A program made the position numbers and the translations under genes. A DNA stretch of 64,000 bases from an uncultured Bacteroidia bacterium (lineage in GTDB: Bacteria > Bacteroidota > Bacteroidia > Bacteroidales > Prolixibacteraceae), in contig CAIXZH010000089.1 in assembly GCA_903923905.1 (NCBI GenBank), positions 34,899 through 98,898 of the forward strand, read 5' to 3'. The notes beneath the pieces are model-generated. The model searched no databases, was not told where the DNA came from, and saw only the letters and a list, made by a program, of their open reading frames with translations. Of this stretch, positions 9,681 to 18,212 are shown piece after piece; position 1 is the stretch's first letter; the number at the start of each line of letters is the position of its first letter.

Positions 9681-10754
9681 CTATAATTTTGCACGCAAAT
9701 ATTGCAATGGCCAAGGGACATCATCGCCTAATCTCCTGGCAGCTTTTAATGCAAAATAGGGTTCCCGGAGCGATTCCCTGGCCTGTAAAATAAGGTCGGC
9801 ATCCCCTCGATTCAGAATTGATTCTGCCTGATCGGCTCCGGTAATCATTCCAACCGCACCGGTCAGGATGCCGGCCTCTCTTTTGATGGAAGCCGCAAAC
9901 GGAACCTGGTACCCGAGTTCGAAAGGGATTTTTGCATAGGTTACCAATCCCCCTGAGGAGCAGTCGATAAGATCTACTCCCTGGGTTTTTAAGATTTTCG
10001 TCAGTTGGATGGCTTCATCAAGGTTCCAGCCACCTTCCACATAATCGGTGGCAGAAATCCTTACAAACAATGGGAGGTCTATAGGCCAGACCGATTTTAT
10101 AACCTCAACAATTTCAAGCAGAAGCCGTATTCTGTTTCCAAAACTTCCGCCATAGCGATCCGTCCGTTGATTACTTATTGGCGAAAGAAACTGGTGAATC
10201 AGGTATCCATGGGCAGCATGAATCTCAACCACTTTGTATCCGGCCATCAAAGACCTTTGGGCTGCGATTTTAAAATCTGCGATTACCCTGGTGATTTCCT
10301 CTTCTTCAAGTGCCAGGGGCAGATCATCCTGCGGATTAAAGGGGAGGGCCGAGGCTGAAACCGTTTTCCAGCCACCTTCATTTTCATTTAATTTGTTACC
10401 ACCATTCCAGGGAAATGCACACCCACCCTTTCGGCCGGCATGGGCAAGCTGAATTCCGGCCACTGCCCCCTGTTCATGAATAAACCGGGTAATAGCCTTT
10501 AATTTCTCGATATGAGCTTCACGATACAAACCCAGGTCGCCGGGGGTTATACGCCCTTCCGGGGATACGGCAGTCGCCTCCTGGATGATCAGTGCCGCAC
10601 CACCAACAGCGCGACTGCCTAAATGGACCAGGTGCCAGTCGTTTGCAAACCCATCAACAGCAGTATATTGACACATTGGTGAAACAACCAGCCGGTTTTT
10701 AAGGGTGACCGACTTAATGCTAAGCGGAGTAAAAAGTTTTGACATAAAAAACAT
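9681..10754 (-). CDS. namA: NADPH dehydrogenase, old yellow enzyme family (NamA/YqjM type)
   Basis: 357-aa FMN-dependent ene-reductase TIM barrel. Visible signatures are the N-terminal KNRLVVSPMCQYTAVDG with the Cys that tunes FMN in the YqjM subgroup, QLAHAGRKGG, the substrate-binding HAAHGYLIHQFLSPISN, and RTDRYGGSFGNRIR. The length and the SPMCQY motif place it in the thermophilic-like/YqjM class. The physiological substrate is unknown; such enzymes reduce alpha,beta-unsaturated carbonyls and nitro compounds. The starting MFF could be replaced by MSKLFTPL at 10742. It heads towards the phosphatase gene and follows a metallophosphoesterase gene on the same strand. Confidence 0.92.
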   Translation of the reverse strand: MFFMSKLFTPLSIKSVTLKNRLVVSPMCQYTAVDGFANDWHLVHLGSRAVGGAALIIQEATAVSPEGRITPGDLGLYREAHIEKLKAITRFIHEQGAVAGIQLAHAGRKGGCAFPWNGGNKLNENEGGWKTVSASALPFNPQDDLPLALEEEEITRVIADFKIAAQRSLMAGYKVVEIHAAHGYLIHQFLSPISNQRTDRYGGSFGNRIRLLLEIVEVIKSVWPIDLPLFVRISATDYVEGGWNLDEAIQLTKILKTQGVDLIDCSSGGLVTYAKIPFELGYQVPFAASIKREAGILTGAVGMITGADQAESILNRGDADLILQARESLREPYFALKAARRLGDDVPWPLQYLRAKL

Positions 10755-10789
10755 TTTTAATTGGATGACTGATTGACCCTAATTTTGAA

Positions 10790-11701
10790 CTAAACAAAAA
10801 CAAATTGATTATCCGAAAGCTCTTTCTCGTCATCAAAACGATAGGCAGCCAGGTATCCATGTTTAGCCACGCTGAAATCAAGACAGCAAATATTTTCCCG
10901 AATTAACCGGGGAGTTCCGGTGAGCCAGTAATGGCCGAAAAATACAGGTCTTTCATCTTCTGTATAATACTTTCCAGGTTTGTTTCCGGAAATTCTGATA
11001 TTTTGGCCGGGGAAATTTTCGAGGGGCAATACACTCATTTCCTCATAGGTTGAGTTGACAGGATCTTTCCACCACTTGATCCGGATCTCATTTCGCAAAT
11101 GGGAATCTTTATCGGCGAAGTAATGTCCTTCAGGCATCAGGATCTCCTTTCCTTTCAGTGTCTCATCAAACACGCGGTATAATTTGGTCTCCATCTTTAC
11201 TGACTGGTGAAGGACGGTTTCATTAAGGCGGTCATTTCTTAAAATTGAACGGAGGAAAGCAATATGATCGTCATCCCAGCAGGCATGTACTGCCCGGAAG
11301 GAATCTGTCTCGTAATAAAGCGGCAACGATTTAAACCATTCGAGGTAATCCTCGTATTCATCCTGGAGGTTCTGAAACTGCTTCAGTGTTTCGAAGTGTT
11401 GAATAATATTGACAATCAAATGCTTTCGCAGGTGTCCCCCCTCGCGCTCCTCACGATGAAAGCATAACGCATTATATTCGTGGTTGCCCAATAATGCAAT
11501 TGCATTTCCGCTTTCAACCATCGATCTTACAATTCCCAGGGTCTCCCTGATCTGCGGACCGCGGTCAATGTAATCGCCGATAAACAGCACTTTCCTTGAG
11601 GGATGACAGAAAGCACCGTTCTTTTGGGAGTATCCCATCTTTCCCAGCAATTCAGTCAGCTTATCGGCATGTCCATGGATATCTCCAATAAAATCGATCA
11701 T
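10790..11701 (-). CDS. Calcineurin-like metallophosphoesterase (PrpE/ApaH-like)
   Basis: 303-aa cytoplasmic metallophosphoesterase. All N-terminal metal-binding signatures of the PPP-like fold are present: DFIGDIHGHADKL, GDYIDRGPQIR and LLGNHEYNAL. Later histidines are seen in VHACWDD and VFFGHYWLTG. Relatives include Ser/Thr protein phosphatases and diadenosine-tetraphosphatases, so the substrate could be a phosphoprotein or a dinucleotide polyphosphate. It is larger than PrpE because of an insertion of about 50 residues (TKLYRVFDETLKGKEILM region). It lies 35 bp from the UROD-like gene, and the three minus-strand genes 9.7-12.8 kb may be cotranscribed. Confidence 0.85.
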   Translation of the reverse strand: MIDFIGDIHGHADKLTELLGKMGYSQKNGAFCHPSRKVLFIGDYIDRGPQIRETLGIVRSMVESGNAIALLGNHEYNALCFHREEREGGHLRKHLIVNIIQHFETLKQFQNLQDEYEDYLEWFKSLPLYYETDSFRAVHACWDDDHIAFLRSILRNDRLNETVLHQSVKMETKLYRVFDETLKGKEILMPEGHYFADKDSHLRNEIRIKWWKDPVNSTYEEMSVLPLENFPGQNIRISGNKPGKYYTEDERPVFFGHYWLTGTPRLIRENICCLDFSVAKHGYLAAYRFDDEKELSDNQFVFV

Positions 11702-11736
11702 ATGTTTGAAGAAATTTCTTAAATTATTTTGATCCT

Positions 11737-12783
11737 TTATGAAAAGCTGTTTACTGCCGATACAAATGCCTTAAGGTTTTCATTTGAAACATCCTGGGGA
11801 ATGCCTCCGCCACAGGACCAGATGATTTTTTGACGATCGGTAACATTGCTGATCATTTCCCTGGTTGCCTGATAGACCTCTTCGGGAGTGCCGGCTGCAA
11901 GGATATCCCGCGGTGCAAGGTTACCGATCAAAGCGACGTCGGGTCCTGCCAATTCCCGGATCTTATTGATCGGATGATCGAATGCAAAGTTAAAAAGATT
12001 AACCCCGGTCTCCTTTAAAAAAGGGGCACATACCAGTCCGAAAGCATCGTTGTGAAAAAACCTGATCTTCGTCGGGATCGCCTTGAATGCTCTTTTCAGG
12101 TAAGGGACGACAAATTCCCGGCACTCCTCTTCCCCGACAAACCCCACGATATCATCGAGTAAAAGGACTCCTTCAATGGATGGAAAACAAACTTTTTGAT
12201 ACCTGATCCAGTCGCAAATAAACCGGGTGATTTTTTCAAGTAGCTCATACGCCTTTTCGGGCTCCATTGCCAGCAACAACATGAATTCTGAAGTCCCCAT
12301 CAGAAAAGTGGCAATATTCAACGGGCCACGGGTCACAGCAAATTTCAGGGTATGACCTGAGGCATTTATTCTGTTTTCCAGGTTCTTAAGCCTGTTAATC
12401 ATAAAGGGGAGCAATCCGTCAAATTCGACATTAGGATGTGGTAGTCTGGCAATATCTTCGGAACAATGGATAACCTTTTCGGCGTGAGGCAAATTTTCGC
12501 GGTACCAGACCGTCCGCGCTCCAAAGGCTGACGGTTCAGTACACATGCCATATTCGGACCAGAAGCCCGGAAGAAAAGTGATATCCGGAAAAGTTTCAAT
12601 GGCCTGAAGATTTGATTTTAACCAAATCTCATCTGAAGTATAATAATTGAGCATCGTAACACCAGACCATCCCGGCAGCCATGGAGAGTCGATGATAAAT
12701 CCGGTCGATCCTGCAGAAAGATCCTTTCCATTAATTACTGCCAAAAGCTTGTCCCATTCTCTTTTTGTCATGCGCTGAATCAA
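11737..12783 (-). CDS. Uroporphyrinogen decarboxylase-fold protein (corrinoid methyltransferase-like)
   Basis: 348 aa, a UROD/MtaA-type TIM barrel. It lacks the RQAGRY substrate motif of true HemE, so it should not be a haem-pathway enzyme. Methylcobamide:CoM-type relatives bind zinc through H-x-C...C. Here the corresponding stretch is FFHNDAFG, with Asp in place of the first Cys, while the last Cys is present in WSCGGGIPQD. The conserved ends (GNLAPRDILAAGTPEEV, then SCGGGIPQDVSNENLKAF) match the family. The role is unknown; a methyl-transfer or demethylation function is inference. It sits next to the adenosylcobalamin-dependent EutBC fusion, 128 bp away. Confidence 0.75.
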   Translation of the reverse strand: MIQRMTKREWDKLLAVINGKDLSAGSTGFIIDSPWLPGWSGVTMLNYYTSDEIWLKSNLQAIETFPDITFLPGFWSEYGMCTEPSAFGARTVWYRENLPHAEKVIHCSEDIARLPHPNVEFDGLLPFMINRLKNLENRINASGHTLKFAVTRGPLNIATFLMGTSEFMLLLAMEPEKAYELLEKITRFICDWIRYQKVCFPSIEGVLLLDDIVGFVGEEECREFVVPYLKRAFKAIPTKIRFFHNDAFGLVCAPFLKETGVNLFNFAFDHPINKIRELAGPDVALIGNLAPRDILAAGTPEEVYQATREMISNVTDRQKIIWSCGGGIPQDVSNENLKAFVSAVNSFS

Positions 12784-12911
12784 AGATTATCCAAAATTAA
12801 GACTTTAATTGATCCCCACCCAACAAATGCAAGAGCTAATACTTCATAAAATATAAACAAAAATATATAGCAGAATTCACAATGTCACCAACCTGGCAAA
12901 TGTTGGACAGA

Positions 12912-15239
12912 TTATCCGGCCTGATAAAACATTTCTCTTAAAATTCTCACGGTATCTTTTGCCGCCAATTCAGGAATTAATGCAGTATCGGATATGCCGG
13001 ATACAACTTTGGATAAATTGTGATCCAATTTACCTTTTACTTTCCACGTGCTGATTAACGGGGCTGACAGATATGCAGAGAAATTGTGATGACCAGAACC
13101 AGGCCTTTCACCTATAATGTGAATTATTCCTTTGTGCTTGTCTGATCCGGAATCCTGACCAAAGAGATATTCTCCACATCTGTAACCGGCTCTTACCCGG
13201 CCATTTCTGATCACGATATTATCTGAGGATACTTTTAAACCAGCCCCGATCAATTCCTGGTTCAGATATTCCAGGTAAGGTTTAAGATGACCTTCGTCGG
13301 AAAGTGCATTTATATTTAATCCGTCAGAAATTATGATCTGGACATCAGGACCATTATAACCCCACTTGTTTCTTAATCCAAGCAACTGAGCAACGGATTG
13401 TTCACTTAATGTTTCACCGGTTGGAGGATGATAAATGTAATCCTTTCTGTCAACTGAAGTGGTTCTAAGACTAATATGATTTGGAATAGAAGCAACGAAC
13501 ATTTCAGGCATCTCCGTCCAGACACAAATTTTTGAATCATTATACAGGGCATGAATTTTTTGATCAAGTTTAGGTTCCAGGTCCCAGATGTTTTTGCCAT
13601 ATCCTGTAGCAATTGGGACACCTCTGCCCTCGATCTCAGCGATTAGCTTTGCTCCGTCAGCATAAATCTCATCTTTGCTTCGTAAGTCACCTTTTGCAAT
13701 CCGGAACTTGTAATAGACCCATAGCGGATCTCCAAAATGGCTGGTAATATTCCCGTCAGATCCGATTATCTCAATCTTTTTGAAGAACTTCCACATGGCA
13801 TCATTCACCTTGTACCCGAACTTCGAACGGATTCTGACATGGTCATTGAAACCTGTGGTAAGATAGCTTAACATAGGATCGTTTTTTGTAGGAAGACCCA
13901 TCAGATAAGCAGGGTTTGCAGGCATAATCTGATCAATGCACCATTCCAGATCGTCAAGAGTAATATCCATATGCAAAGTGGAACATACATCCAGGCCGAT
14001 AGTCAGGCCGTGAAGTTTCCCCATCACTGTATCTTCGAGGCAGCACCGAACTAATTGCTCTTTGGACTTGAATACCTCAGGGCCTATAAAACCAGCCACG
14101 TCATTAACATGAACCCACGGACCTGGCATGTTTGCCGGCTGCACTTCTGCGATCCGTTTCTTTAAAGCCCTTAAAAACCCATACTTGCGTGATTCATGAA
14201 CAACCATGTCAAATCCTTCTCCGTTGCCATTTGTGAAATCAGCTCCCTGACCGGTTTCAGCATATAAGCCATATTGTCCGGTCCGTTTAGAGGCGTGTTT
14301 TAGCATTTTTTCGACTGTAAGATCAAAAGTTTTATTCGCGCTAACAGTTCCTCCTAAACTTTGAAACCAGATTCCCGTTGTTCCGGGGTTCTTATTTTCA
14401 ACTTCTGCCTGAATGTCAATGTGAGCCAAAACACAATTTGGCATTACGTTTTCAAGTCCGAAAGTTCTTAGAATGTCATGAAGAGCATTTTCAATTTTGG
14501 AAACAGATTCAGGATTACTTGATACGGGATTGGTACCGAGCACTAAATCTCCGACAGCATAAGACCATCCGTTAAAAACCTGCATCATGATGTCGTCCAG
14601 ATTGTCAGTAGGTGAATTCGGCTGTAGACGAGCACTCAGGTATCCTTTTGCACCTATTTTAGTCCCTGGCAACAGATTAAATACCTTCTGTCCTACCTTG
14701 ATCAGTTCCTCATTGCTCATGAGCTTTACAAGACAACCAATAATATCACTGGATAATCCGGGTATAATTGATTTAATATCCGATTCAGTTTTTTCAAGAA
14801 TAAAGGATTTCAATTCCCCCAAAGTCAGGCTTGAGATCGAATTAAATATGTTTTGATCAGTAGTGTTTTGAATCAATGTAAGGATATCATCAGCAAAAAG
14901 AGGCTTTTGGGTAAGGTCTTTAATTTTTGAATTCGCTAAAAGTCTCCGGGCATTGATCCTGGAGTTTTCATCAAATGCCGCAACCCCTTGAGCAAGATCC
15001 CCTTCTTTAAAAGGATTTGCAGAGCCGACTATTTGACGGTAAAGTGTCTGATCAAATTTCCCTTGTATTCTGAGAATGTATGAAAAAAGATCTTCATTGG
15101 CTTTTGGTGAGATTATCCCTGAAGGATTATCGGGAGGATCAAATGGAAAAGCGAAGAAAGATTTGAAAGGGATTAACATTACTGCACCTGTGGCCCATCC
15201 GGAACTACGAAAAAAATCTCTTCTATTGTATTTTCCCAT
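12912..15239 (-). CDS. Fused EutB-EutC ethanolamine ammonia-lyase with twin-arginine leader
   Basis: 775 aa from the ATG at 15239; an upstream extension to 15317 reads unlike a protein start. Adenosylcobalamin-dependent ethanolamine ammonia-lyase splits ethanolamine into acetaldehyde and ammonia. Residues about 50-505 match EutB: SARLQPN (Arg204, Gln206), Asn237 in GTNPV, Glu328 in AETGQG and Asp417 in GLDVC equal the E. coli EutB residues Arg160, Gln162, Asn193, Glu287 and Asp362. Residues about 520-775 match EutC: GRGVPIATGYG, IIISDGLNINALSDEGH, GRVRAGYR and GERPGSGHH. The two subunits are normally separate polypeptides. Residues 5-10 (NRRDFF) plus a short hydrophobic run (14-32) form a Tat-type leader, unexpected for an enzyme usually found in the cytosol or a microcompartment. 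No other eut genes are nearby. Catalytic residues look intact. Confidence 0.9.
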   Translation of the reverse strand: MGKYNRRDFFRSSGWATGAVMLIPFKSFFAFPFDPPDNPSGIISPKANEDLFSYILRIQGKFDQTLYRQIVGSANPFKEGDLAQGVAAFDENSRINARRLLANSKIKDLTQKPLFADDILTLIQNTTDQNIFNSISSLTLGELKSFILEKTESDIKSIIPGLSSDIIGCLVKLMSNEELIKVGQKVFNLLPGTKIGAKGYLSARLQPNSPTDNLDDIMMQVFNGWSYAVGDLVLGTNPVSSNPESVSKIENALHDILRTFGLENVMPNCVLAHIDIQAEVENKNPGTTGIWFQSLGGTVSANKTFDLTVEKMLKHASKRTGQYGLYAETGQGADFTNGNGEGFDMVVHESRKYGFLRALKKRIAEVQPANMPGPWVHVNDVAGFIGPEVFKSKEQLVRCCLEDTVMGKLHGLTIGLDVCSTLHMDITLDDLEWCIDQIMPANPAYLMGLPTKNDPMLSYLTTGFNDHVRIRSKFGYKVNDAMWKFFKKIEIIGSDGNITSHFGDPLWVYYKFRIAKGDLRSKDEIYADGAKLIAEIEGRGVPIATGYGKNIWDLEPKLDQKIHALYNDSKICVWTEMPEMFVASIPNHISLRTTSVDRKDYIYHPPTGETLSEQSVAQLLGLRNKWGYNGPDVQIIISDGLNINALSDEGHLKPYLEYLNQELIGAGLKVSSDNIVIRNGRVRAGYRCGEYLFGQDSGSDKHKGIIHIIGERPGSGHHNFSAYLSAPLISTWKVKGKLDHNLSKVVSGISDTALIPELAAKDTVRILREMFYQAG

Positions 15240-15435
15240 AGCATTATGTTTTAGTATATTAAAGGTAACAACAAAAAGTGAATTTTCTGAAATATTGTTA
15301 TTTAATTGATGGAGCACAGAGAAGGCAGTAAAATTAGATTTGAACTTATTTTCTCAAAGGCAAATAAAAAACGATTAATACGGTGTGTACTTTCGTATTC
15401 TTTTGTATACTTGCACTAAAACTAAGTTAATTATC

Positions 15436-15870
15436 ATGAAATCAAATCCCATAACATTCCGTGCAGATGAAGAAATAACTGCGATGCTCAATACCCTGGA
15501 TGACCGCCCGACAACAGCCACGCTTACAGTGCTCGGACTCTTTACTGCCATTCATAAAGAGACCATCCGGGAACTCAAGGGGCGCTTCAGCCGTAAGGAG
15601 ATCTTGGCACTTATCGACAGCTATAAAAGATCCTCCCCCCAGATAGAAATGATGGCAACGAATTATGTTCTGGTTGGGCATACCAAAGATTCAGAGCGGG
15701 ATTTTAAGTGTACGTCCTCAAATAATGCAAACCTTAATGTTCTGATCGAAAAACTAAAGCTGCTTACTTCAGCACAGTCAGCGATCCTTCAACTGGAGCT
15801 TTGGGCTTTCTCTAATCGTAATAAAGATGAAATTTCCGATTCTGAGAAATTCATCGCCAGGTATATTTAA
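15436..15870 (+). CDS. Hypothetical protein, 144 aa
   Basis: Starts at the ATG at 15436 (MKSNPITFRADEEITAML); the ORF could be extended by 17 codons through the promoter region, which is unlikely. The opening ITFRADEEITAML resembles the start of ribbon-helix-helix or antitoxin-like proteins (a beta strand followed by a helix), but the rest (RFSRKEILALIDSYKRSSPQ, then LLTSAQSAILQLELWAFSNR) is not recognised. No signal peptide or membrane segment. It is divergent from the EutBC gene. Upstream, TATACTTG (15406-15413) is a one-mismatch -7 box. A DNA-binding regulator is only a guess. Confidence 0.6.
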   Translation: MKSNPITFRADEEITAMLNTLDDRPTTATLTVLGLFTAIHKETIRELKGRFSRKEILALIDSYKRSSPQIEMMATNYVLVGHTKDSERDFKCTSSNNANLNVLIEKLKLLTSAQSAILQLELWAFSNRNKDEISDSEKFIARYI

Positions 15871-16035
15871 TAAATATCCCAATTGATCAACAAAACTGAA
15901 TCTATTGGTCAGACATTCAAAAATTCATCTGAAAATCAAATTATGGACATTTTAGTACTATTGGGTTAATATTTTGCAGTTCAGTCTATCCTACTCCTTA
16001 AAAAAATTGAAGAACAACCCTTCCAATTATTTTTG

Positions 16036-16043
16036 TACCTTTG
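16036..16043 (+). promoter_or_regulatory. Bacteroidota -7 promoter element of the cold-shock gene
   Basis: TACCTTTG at 16036-16043 matches TAnnTTTG exactly, in the typical context TTTGTACCTTTGCAAAAC. No clean -33 TTTG was found at 19-21 bp. It gives the cold-shock gene a leader of about 35 nt. Confidence 0.6.
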
Positions 16044-16084
16044 CAAAACAAAAATCATACAAATACCAATAAATCAAATATTGA

Positions 16085-16531
16085 ATGGCAAAATCGCAAG
16101 ATACATTTAACAAGAAAGAAAAAGAGAAAAAACGTTTAAAGAAACGGCTGGAAAAAAGTCAAAAAAAAGAAGAACGAAAAGGCACCTCTACCGGGGGTGA
16201 TCTGGAGAGTATGTTGGCTTATGTAGATGAAAACGGAAACCTTACCGATACTCCGCCAGACCCCTCCAAGAAACGAAAAGTTAACGCAAGTAGTATAGAA
16301 ATCAGCGTGCCTAGGAGAGAAGAGGAGGATGAGATTACTGTTAGAATTGGTAGAATTGACTTTTTCAACGATTCAAAAGGGTACGGATTCATCAAAGAAC
16401 ACGAAACCAACGAGAAATATTTCGTACACATCAATGGTTTATTGGAAGATGTCAAGGAGGGCGATGTTGTCAACTTTGAACTTGAGAGAGGTTTAAAGGG
16501 GATGAATGCGATTCATGTGAAAAAAGTCTGA
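16085..16531 (+). CDS. Cold-shock domain protein with long charged N-terminal extension
   Basis: 148 aa. The C-terminal half (about 86-148) is a cold-shock OB fold: GRIDFFNDSKGYGFIKEHE carries RNP1-like aromatic residues and YFVHINGL the RNP2-like motif. Residues 1-45 are a very basic, Lys/Glu-rich stretch (KKEKEKKRLKKRLEKSQKKE) and 46-85 a flexible acidic/Pro linker. This extended layout recurs in Bacteroidota and probably helps bind RNA. It acts in the cytoplasm as an RNA chaperone. Strong -7 promoter box 42 bp upstream; convergent with the next gene. Confidence 0.88.
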   Translation: MAKSQDTFNKKEKEKKRLKKRLEKSQKKEERKGTSTGGDLESMLAYVDENGNLTDTPPDPSKKRKVNASSIEISVPRREEEDEITVRIGRIDFFNDSKGYGFIKEHETNEKYFVHINGLLEDVKEGDVVNFELERGLKGMNAIHVKKV

Positions 16532-16538
16532 TTTATCC

Positions 16539-17735
16539 CTACAGACTCTTGCCAAAAATCCGGAATCGTTTATAGACGTAGCCACCCATTTTCTCCATTT
16601 CAGCCCGAACTTTTGTATTGGTTTCCAATTCGAGATGCGAATCCATTATTCTTTTCCCAAGGGCATAAGCCGATTCCATCATTTTAGTACCCATCATCAC
16701 ATCAAGTCCTTTGCTGCGATAAGCGGGGTCAATTCCTCCAAGTAGCAGATTCAGCTGTTTTGACCTCCTCGCCGCAGCAAAAATCCTGAAAATTCCAAAA
16801 GGAAATAGTTTGCCTTTTGCATTACGTATTCCATCCCCAATATGTGACATCCCAATTACAAAAGCAACTACCTCATTCTTCCCATTAACAATCACCTTGA
16901 TAAAACGTGGATTGATCAGAAAGAGGTATCTATTGGCAAAATCATCCATCTCCTTTTGGGAGAAGGGGGTAAAACCAACAATGTCGCTGAAGGTAAGATT
17001 AAGTAAATTCAAAATGGGGTGAATATAGGGTTTCACTTTTTTGCGTGACGTAAATTCAAGGACTTTCAGGTCAGGATTATTACGGATAGCCCTTTCCTGA
17101 ATCTTGTGGTAAAACTCCGGGAGCGGGTTTGGGATATCGATCTTGTATACGACAAGATCAATCTCTTTGGTAAAGGAGTTCTTTTCGAGCAGTTCCACCT
17201 GATAGGGGAAATTACAATTTGAGGCTATAACGGCAGGTTCGTCGTAACCTTCTATCAGAAAACCCTGAGGGTCTTTATCCGAAAAAGCCAGCGGTCCGAT
17301 CAACCTTTCCATCCCTTTTTCTCTGCTCCAGATCTCGATAGCCCCAATCAGGGAAGCAGCTACTTCAGGGTCATTCCATGTTTCAAAAAAAGCAAAACGT
17401 CCATTTTTTTCATTATGCAACGCATTATATTTCAAGTGTATAATTCCCATAATGCGACCAACGACCTTCCCGTTGCGGTAGGCCAGTAACATGATCGTTT
17501 CGCACGACTGAAATGACTTATTCAACTTAGGATTAAAGAATTCCCAATCATCCATGTAGATGGGGGGAACCCAGTTGGAATGATCCTTATGGATGGCGGC
17601 AGGCAAGTGAATGAATTCCCGAAGCTTTTTTTTGGAATCTACTTCCTTTATCTCAATTCCTCCATCACTAACTGATGATTTAATTGGCGAATTCTTAGCT
17701 GTGATATTCTTCGAAAGTTCATCGATTTTGTCCAT
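16539..17735 (-). CDS. GNAT-like N-acetyltransferase family protein (YghO-like)
   Basis: 398 aa, cytoplasmic. After a variable N-terminal 45 residues, the chain shows the GNAT-like order: LAYRNGKVVGRIMGIIHLKYN (strand 4/5), EIWSREKGMERLIGPLAFSDKDPQG, and near the end LNLLLGGIDPAYRSKGLDVMMGTKMMESA, which resembles the acetyl-CoA-binding R/Q-x-x-G-x-G/A segment. Proteins of this kind are common, uncharacterised and resemble E. coli YghO. The substrate is unknown. It is divergent from the kdp operon and starts 324 bp from kdpF. Confidence 0.7.
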   Translation of the reverse strand: MDKIDELSKNITAKNSPIKSSVSDGGIEIKEVDSKKKLREFIHLPAAIHKDHSNWVPPIYMDDWEFFNPKLNKSFQSCETIMLLAYRNGKVVGRIMGIIHLKYNALHNEKNGRFAFFETWNDPEVAASLIGAIEIWSREKGMERLIGPLAFSDKDPQGFLIEGYDEPAVIASNCNFPYQVELLEKNSFTKEIDLVVYKIDIPNPLPEFYHKIQERAIRNNPDLKVLEFTSRKKVKPYIHPILNLLNLTFSDIVGFTPFSQKEMDDFANRYLFLINPRFIKVIVNGKNEVVAFVIGMSHIGDGIRNAKGKLFPFGIFRIFAAARRSKQLNLLLGGIDPAYRSKGLDVMMGTKMMESAYALGKRIMDSHLELETNTKVRAEMEKMGGYVYKRFRIFGKSL

Positions 17736-17911
17736 TGGCCAGTTTTGAGATATTCAGTTTTATTTTTAACAATCCGCAAGATATTTTTTTTTTTATACAA
17801 ATTGCAAATTATCCCCGATTTTACCTGTAGTTTATGCGTCCTATAATCGATTAAAAATAAACTAACTGAACCTATTTCTGAATTTAATTACTGATATTCA
17901 ATTCTTTAAGA

Positions 17912-17929
17912 CTTGTCAAAATTGACCAG
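17912..17929. promoter_or_regulatory. Candidate operator dyad upstream of kdp
   Basis: CT-T-GTCAA-AA-TTGAC-C-AG: arms of five plus two matching bases around an AA centre with one internal mismatch (17912-17918 region against 17922-17929). It lies about 100 bp upstream of the kdp -7 box. Binding of KdpE is inference from position; nothing in the sequence names the regulator. Confidence 0.3.
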
Positions 17930-18029
17930 TATCTCACGATTTACCTGCCAGATTCAGAATCCTCATGATCTTTATATAATATTTATAAACCGGAGAATAT
18001 TCCTTACAAAACACTTATAGGTTCCGGCA

Positions 18030-18037
18030 TATTTTTG
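18030..18037 (+). promoter_or_regulatory. -7 promoter element of the kdp operon
   Basis: TATTTTTG matches TAnnTTTG and lies 22 bp before the kdpF start. No TTTG is found 19-21 bp upstream, which would suit a promoter that needs an activator such as KdpE. Confidence 0.5.
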
Positions 18038-18059
18038 CATTGTAATTAAATCAACAGAA

Positions 18060-18197
18060 ATGAAAGCAATAATTCTATTGTCAACGACAAAGTCCCTTGA
18101 GGCGGGTAATACGATTGGATATGTAATCGGGATTGTAATTGCTCTATTAATCCTTGGATATCTTATTTACGCGCTAATTAAACCCGAAAAATTTTAA
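18060..18197 (+). CDS. kdpF: KdpF, small membrane subunit of the K+-transporting ATPase
   Basis: A 45-codon gene. The translation has a single membrane helix, GIVIALLILGYLIYALIKPEKF, which is the hallmark KdpF pattern (LLxLGYLxYALxxPExF). KdpF is a lipid-like stabiliser of the KdpFABC complex in the inner membrane. The roughly 17 residues before the helix (MKAIILLSTTKSLEAGN) are longer than in E. coli KdpF. It is the first gene of the kdp operon, 15 bp before the barrel gene. Firm call despite its size. Confidence 0.93.
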   Translation: MKAIILLSTTKSLEAGNTIGYVIGIVIALLILGYLIYALIKPEKF

Positions 18198-18212
18198 ATC
18201 AAATCCAATTCA

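Larger units (their letters stand above)
17736..18059. other. kdp upstream regulatory region
   Basis: A 324-bp A/T-rich gap between the divergent GNAT-like gene and kdpF with no ORF. It holds the dyad at 17912-17929 and the -7 box at 18030-18037 described separately. No riboswitch-like structure was found. Confidence 0.5.

Noticed and set aside
11737..12783. HemE, the haem-pathway uroporphyrinogen decarboxylase
   Set aside because: The RQAGRY motif and other HemE substrate residues are absent; only the fold is shared.
12912..15435. Cobalamin riboswitch upstream of the EutBC fusion
   Set aside because: The 196 bp upstream shows no B12-box-like sequence or extended helix, and it is shared with a divergent gene.
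17736..18059. c-di-AMP or K+-sensing riboswitch before kdpF
   Set aside because: The -7 box at 18030 leaves only about 15-20 nt of leader, too short for a riboswitch, and no stem set was seen upstream.
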